The position numbers and the translations under genes were made by a program. Of a DNA stretch of 64,000 nt, positions 61,401 to 64,000 are shown piece after piece (position 1 is the first letter of the stretch; every line of letters begins with the position of its first letter). Below the pieces are notes generated by a model. That model was not told the DNA's origin. It saw only the letters and a program-made list of their open reading frames with translations, and ran no database searches. The DNA lies in contig NZ_QNUL01000001.1 of the NCBI RefSeq assembly GCF_003383615.1, positions 434,001 to 498,000 on the forward strand. Direction: 5' to 3'. The DNA is from Dyadobacter luteus. GTDB lineage: Bacteria > Bacteroidota > Bacteroidia > Cytophagales > Spirosomataceae.

Positions 61401-61594
61401 GTACCTTTAACGGTGATTGAAACACCCGGCAGACCTATGTTATCAGGGGCCGATGTGACGGTTCCGCTGATATCTATTGCACGGGCATAAACTTTGGTTC
61501 CCGACACACATAGTATGTTCAGGCAGGAAAGTAAGAGCACTGGCAGCAGAAGCTGTTGCTTCCATCGAAATTGAGTAAAATATACTTCTTTCAT
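58493..61594 (-). CDS. SusC/RagA TonB-linked outer-membrane transporter, no STN domain
   Basis: 1033 residues. Signal peptide, CarboxypepD_reg domain (about 40-112, GLPGVSITVKGTTFGTVTDMNG), TonB box region LSEVVVVGYGTQKKVNLTG, plug (about 140-240, VRIRGTGTFSGAGSDPLVLIDG) and barrel ending YSFGLNIKL. Unlike the SusC at 15160 it has no STN domain and no sigma/FecR pair nearby, so it must be controlled otherwise (for instance by a distant sensor). First gene of the susC-susD-GH95-glycosidase transcript. Confidence 0.94.
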   Translation of the reverse strand: MKEVYFTQFRWKQQLLLPVLLLSCLNILCVSGTKVYARAIDISGTVTSAPDNIGLPGVSITVKGTTFGTVTDMNGKYMLNVADENAVLVFSYIGYEASEQTIGGRSVIDVVLKEDLKQLSEVVVVGYGTQKKVNLTGAVATVSGEEMIRRPVTNPTAMLQGTMPGVQVRQGTGEPGNEGVSVRIRGTGTFSGAGSDPLVLIDGVQGNMADLNPNNIESVSVLKDAASASIYGARAANGVILVTTKKGSEGKLSVQYSGNYAINKPTKLFDLITNSAEYMELYNEARLNSGLTSGLYSQQQIDEYRNATDRNLYPNTDWLSLIFQTAPTHQHDLTFSGGRGGTHFNASVGYVNQKGVMKGFDFEKYNARLNIASQITKKIKFGANLALKSGNTTSPVFGSEDMFLSAMSQAPTYGPKLADGSGRFTYKAYDLEYNNKNPIALLEGNINRDKLDYSANTQGWFEVNLLKGLTWYAKGAVNADFYKTKSFKPPLQLYNFRTNDFMATLDLGGGLEVKDEQNVYTNLFSYLDYERTFAQNHAFKLQVGYSTEKSTYQYLEAIRRNFPTDVLREINAGSPSIQYANGSKNEWAIRSFFGRLNYNFKERYLLEANMRYDGTSRLNADSRWGVFPSFSAGWRVTEEDFIKNLDFKWLNSLKFRGSWGQLGNQNIGNYPYQAILSFTGNYSFDDSNLSSGVAQTQLSNANIRWETTTIADIGMDLTVFSGLNLTADLYRKTTTDILRSSQVTGVVGLGAPTINNGTMQNTGVELGVTYNHQVSSGVFSGLNYTIGANLEHYKNKLVKFGQREIDGYRIREEGREYETYYMLEMTGIFQSQDEIAAAPKQYNDATVPGDIRFRDVNGDGVINDEDRVVMTGNYPGLNYAFNLSANWKGFDFSALFQGVNNVKFFVDNWGTVPFVQGSPPTTDWRNRWTPENPSTTMPRIYWGWGAPDRIRRPSSYFLQDASYLRLKNLTVGYSLPQTLVKKIGMDNLRLFFSGDNLITATKYPGLDPERGGSGAFVQYPQNKIYSFGLNIKL

Positions 61595-61805
61595 ATGATC
61601 GGGTTTGAATGGTTAGATTGAAGACTATTCGCCACAGGTAACACTATTTTTATTTCCATATCTTTTCATTAATTTATACTATTTGATGAGGTAAAATTAG
61701 ACAGGCTAAAATCACATTGAAATGGACTAACCTGATAAAATAATGGATAATACGATTATTGAAAAGAATAAAATTTGTGAAATACAGAGCACCAAAAATG
61801 CAGCA
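61595..61805. other. Leader and promoter region of the fucoside susC operon
   Basis: AT-rich, no reading frame with coding character. No clear TTTG/TAnnTTTG pair is seen, and the AGTATAGGGAT motif of the other glycan locus is absent. Confidence 0.4.
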
Positions 61806-61823
61806 AACCGGCTTCTACCGGTT
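61806..61823 (-). terminator. Terminator of the dehydratase/symporter transcript
   Basis: AACCGG and CCGGTT pair around CTTCTA, 37 nt after the symporter stop. On the minus strand they are followed by TGCTGCATTTTTGG. It separates this transcript from the susC operon. Confidence 0.6.
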
Positions 61824-61860
61824 CTTGCACAAAACAATTATCAAAATTCAACGATTTGGA

Positions 61861-63516
61861 CTATCTGAAAAACCAGAATAAAAAGATCATAATACCAGCA
61901 AGTAGCGCCGAGAGTGTTTTGTAGTTCCCAATACCCCGCCAGCCGGGCGCCTGAAGCGATTCCAAAGGTGATTTCCAGTACAGTTGCATGCTTTCAGCCG
62001 TGTGACGGACAGGGAAAATAAAAGAGCTTATGACCTGAACAGCCACGCAAAAGCAGAATAAATAAAAGGCCATCATCATAAATGGGATTTGCCCGATAAG
62101 ACTTTCAGGGAAAAGCTTGTTAACTGCAAACACGATTACTCCTACTGCCGAGCCAATCCAGAGCGTACACTTTGCAGATTCTGCCGAAGCTTTTTTCCAG
62201 AAAATTCCCAATAGAAAAACGGCGGTTATCGGAGGCGCAATGTGCGCGATAATATCATTGAGACCATTAAAAATGCTTTCATAACTGTTCAAAAGCGGCA
62301 AAGTAGCCAGTGAAACGACCAGCGCAATGCCCGCAGCAATTTTTCCAACCAGAATCAGCTCGCGGTCAGAGATGTCGGGCTTGCGGCGCTGATAAATATC
62401 GTAGCTTACCAACGTCGAAATGGAGTTGAGTGCACCTGAGATCTGGCTCATCAGTCCGGATAACAATGCAGCTACCAATACCCCAACCAATCCTTTCGGC
62501 AAAAGCTGCGTGATCATTAATGTGTAAATTCCTTTGCTATTGACAACCTGTCTGCCGTTTTCAACAGACTGTAGTGCCGAAATATCCAACCCGCCAGTTT
62601 GGGAAAGAGCATAAGCGAAAAGGCCCGGAAGTACGAAAATGAATACTGGAAGAATCTTGATAAATCCGCAGAACAGTGGACCAAGCCGCGCATGATTTTC
62701 GTCTTTGGCACCCAAAACCCGCTGAACAATCGTCTGATCCGCACACCAGTACCAGATTCCAAGAATAGGATATCCGAGAAAAACCGCATACCAGGGCATC
62801 CCGCTACTATCCCCGTGCGGGCGCATCATCGACAGTTTTTCCAGCTGGTTACTCGCCTGCAAAACGCCCACCATCGGCTCCCAGCCACCCATTTTGTTAT
62901 ATGCAGCGACGCTGATTACTACCGCACCGAACAGCAATACCACCGTTTGAATGGACTCTGTAACAACCACTGCGGTCAGTCCGCCCACGATCGTGTAAAT
63001 AGCAGTAATCACCGAAATGGCGATGATGCTGGTGTACATATCTACGCCAAACAATGTCTGAAGGACAATACCACCAGCCAAAAGCGAAAATGAAATATGC
63101 ACAATCACCGCCGATACCACCGATATGACAGCCAGCCAGTCCCGGCTGGCGCGGTCGTATCTTCTTTCAAGGAAATCGGGCAGAGTTGAAACACCCGAGC
63201 GGATATAGAATGGTGCAAAGAAAAGCGCAAGCAGAATCAGGATGAAAGCGGCCATCCATTCAAAATTTCCGTTCAACAGGCCCGTATCGAAACCACTTTG
63301 TGCCAGACTTACAAGATGTACGCAGGATATATTGGTCGCAAACAATGCCAGCCCAATCGTGGGCCAACGAAGTGTTTTACCAGCCAGAAAATAAGCTCCA
63401 GCTTCATTTGAGCTATTTTTTGATTTGTTTTTATGCTTTAACCCAGCCCACATACCGATCATAAAAATCGCCGTGATGTATAACGCGCTGATTGTGATAT
63501 CGAGGGTATGGATCAT
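61861..63516 (-). CDS. Sodium:solute symporter (SSS family), probable sugar uptake
   Basis: 551 residues with about 13-14 membrane helices. Supporting segments are the N-terminal DITISALYITAIFMIGMWAGLKHK, AGAYFLAGKTLRWPTIGLALFATNIS, IGGLTAVVVTESIQTVVLLFGA, and ALLSGLMSQISGALNSISTLVSYDIY (the SSS core with small residues). It is homologous to SGLT-type carriers. The dehydratase gene 17 nt upstream suggests its substrate is L-fucose or a related sugar. It would carry the free sugar across the inner membrane with Na+. Confidence 0.9.
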   Translation of the reverse strand: MIHTLDITISALYITAIFMIGMWAGLKHKNKSKNSSNEAGAYFLAGKTLRWPTIGLALFATNISCVHLVSLAQSGFDTGLLNGNFEWMAAFILILLALFFAPFYIRSGVSTLPDFLERRYDRASRDWLAVISVVSAVIVHISFSLLAGGIVLQTLFGVDMYTSIIAISVITAIYTIVGGLTAVVVTESIQTVVLLFGAVVISVAAYNKMGGWEPMVGVLQASNQLEKLSMMRPHGDSSGMPWYAVFLGYPILGIWYWCADQTIVQRVLGAKDENHARLGPLFCGFIKILPVFIFVLPGLFAYALSQTGGLDISALQSVENGRQVVNSKGIYTLMITQLLPKGLVGVLVAALLSGLMSQISGALNSISTLVSYDIYQRRKPDISDRELILVGKIAAGIALVVSLATLPLLNSYESIFNGLNDIIAHIAPPITAVFLLGIFWKKASAESAKCTLWIGSAVGVIVFAVNKLFPESLIGQIPFMMMAFYLFCFCVAVQVISSFIFPVRHTAESMQLYWKSPLESLQAPGWRGIGNYKTLSALLAGIMIFLFWFFR

Positions 63517-63533
63517 GTTTGCTGAAAATTGTT

Positions 63534-64000
63534 TTAAATAGTAATACCGATCAGCTCGCAGCTGCTGCCTGCTTCCTGCGGGGTTTCATAAACGCCGTTT
63601 TTAACGTTTGCCGGATGCACAAAATGTTTTTGAAGATGAGGAATATGCTCCAAAAATAACGCTTCATGCCCCATTGCAATGTGATTAAACAAAACCAAAT
63701 GCTGGTGCAACTGGCCCATATCTCCCACGTGCGGCACCACCGGGATACCGAATTTCTTGCATAACAAACTGACGGTCAAAAACTCGCTGACCCCGCCTAC
63801 CCGCACCGCGTCCACTTGTACAAATGCTGCAGCTTCTGCCTGAAGATAATTTTTGAAGATTACTTTATTAGGAACATGCTCGCCCAATGCAAGCTTAACC
63901 GGCGCAATTTCCCTGGCCAGCTTCCGGTGCGCCAATACATCATCAGGATGCGTAGGCTCCTCGATCCAGTAGGGATTCACATCTGTCAGTTTTTTACAAA
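63534..64000 (-). CDS. L-fuconate dehydratase, enolase superfamily (5' part outside window)
   Basis: Visible C-terminal part of about 155 residues; the frame stays open to base 64000, and the GTG at 63978-63980 is internal, not a start. The sequence WIEEPTHPDDVLAHRKLA ... ALGEHVPNKVIFKNYLQA ... VQVDAVRVGG, then PVVPHVGDMGQLHQHLVLFNHI, closely follows human ENOSF1 and Xanthomonas L-fuconate dehydratases (metal-ligand Glu/Glu and the C-terminal His). It would convert L-fuconate to 2-keto-3-deoxy-L-fuconate in the non-phosphorylative L-fucose pathway. Confidence 0.85.
   Translation of the reverse strand, partial: CKKLTDVNPYWIEEPTHPDDVLAHRKLAREIAPVKLALGEHVPNKVIFKNYLQAEAAAFVQVDAVRVGGVSEFLTVSLLCKKFGIPVVPHVGDMGQLHQHLVLFNHIAMGHEALFLEHIPHLQKHFVHPANVKNGVYETPQEAGSSCELIGITI

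Noticed and set aside
1..64000. CRISPR arrays, tRNA or rRNA genes, prophage or conjugative modules
   Set aside because: No regularly spaced repeats, cloverleaf sequences, rRNA signatures or phage/conjugation genes were seen on reading through.

Overview
The window comes from a Gram-negative member of the Bacteroidota, most like Cytophagales/Spirosomataceae (Dyadobacter-type). This is inferred from two SusC/SusD pairs, three FecI-type sigma/FecR anti-sigma pairs, type IX secretion C-terminal domains, Bacteroidota-style promoters (TTTG ... TAnnTTTG) and moderate base composition. No rRNA, tRNA or CRISPR array was seen.

Layout. 1-4300: a minus-strand redox operon (TetR-controlled Old Yellow Enzyme, two short-chain dehydrogenases, a quinone-oxidoreductase-like enzyme) with two matching TetR-type operators. 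4533-6798: an IS630-family remnant with an intact-ended 1404-bp IS3-family element nested inside it; the IS630 copy cuts off a Fic/DUF4172 gene. 6988-13260: small accessory genes (HxlR regulator, VOC protein, two paralogous outer-membrane barrels, DinB-like protein, MacB/FtsX permease). 13549-28360: a glycan locus with sigma factor, FecR, STN-containing SusC, SusD, a 1975-residue modular GH74-like protein with cellulose-binding modules, and a beta-helix protein. 28601-29913: nucleotidyltransferase and DUF1877 protein. 29977-35665: complete seven-gene Mrp Na+/H+ antiporter operon. 35953-39055: HxlR/MFS pair and a 5'-decayed histidine kinase. 39139-51001: two mirror-image iron-uptake cassettes (sigma, FecR, TonB-dependent receptor, PepSY membrane protein) transcribed away from each other. 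51099-64000: truncated NmrA gene, then a fucoside locus (clan-D glycosidase, GH95 alpha-L-fucosidase, SusD, SusC, sodium/solute symporter, L-fuconate dehydratase).

How it fits together. The 13.5-28.4 kb locus should sense and import plant-wall glucan fragments: the SusC STN domain would signal through FecR to the sigma factor, and the sigma gene and the giant hydrolase gene share an upstream two-part motif. The 51.5-64 kb locus reads as release of L-fucose at the surface, import, sodium-coupled uptake and non-phosphorylative breakdown through L-fuconate. The mirrored cassettes appear to be a diverged duplication for two ferric-siderophore-type ligands.

Most notable observations: the paired TetR operators, the nested IS elements whose target site can be reconstructed exactly, the shared ECF-type promoter motif, and a conserved stem-loop between fecR and the receptor gene in both iron cassettes, with a possible antisense small RNA at one copy.
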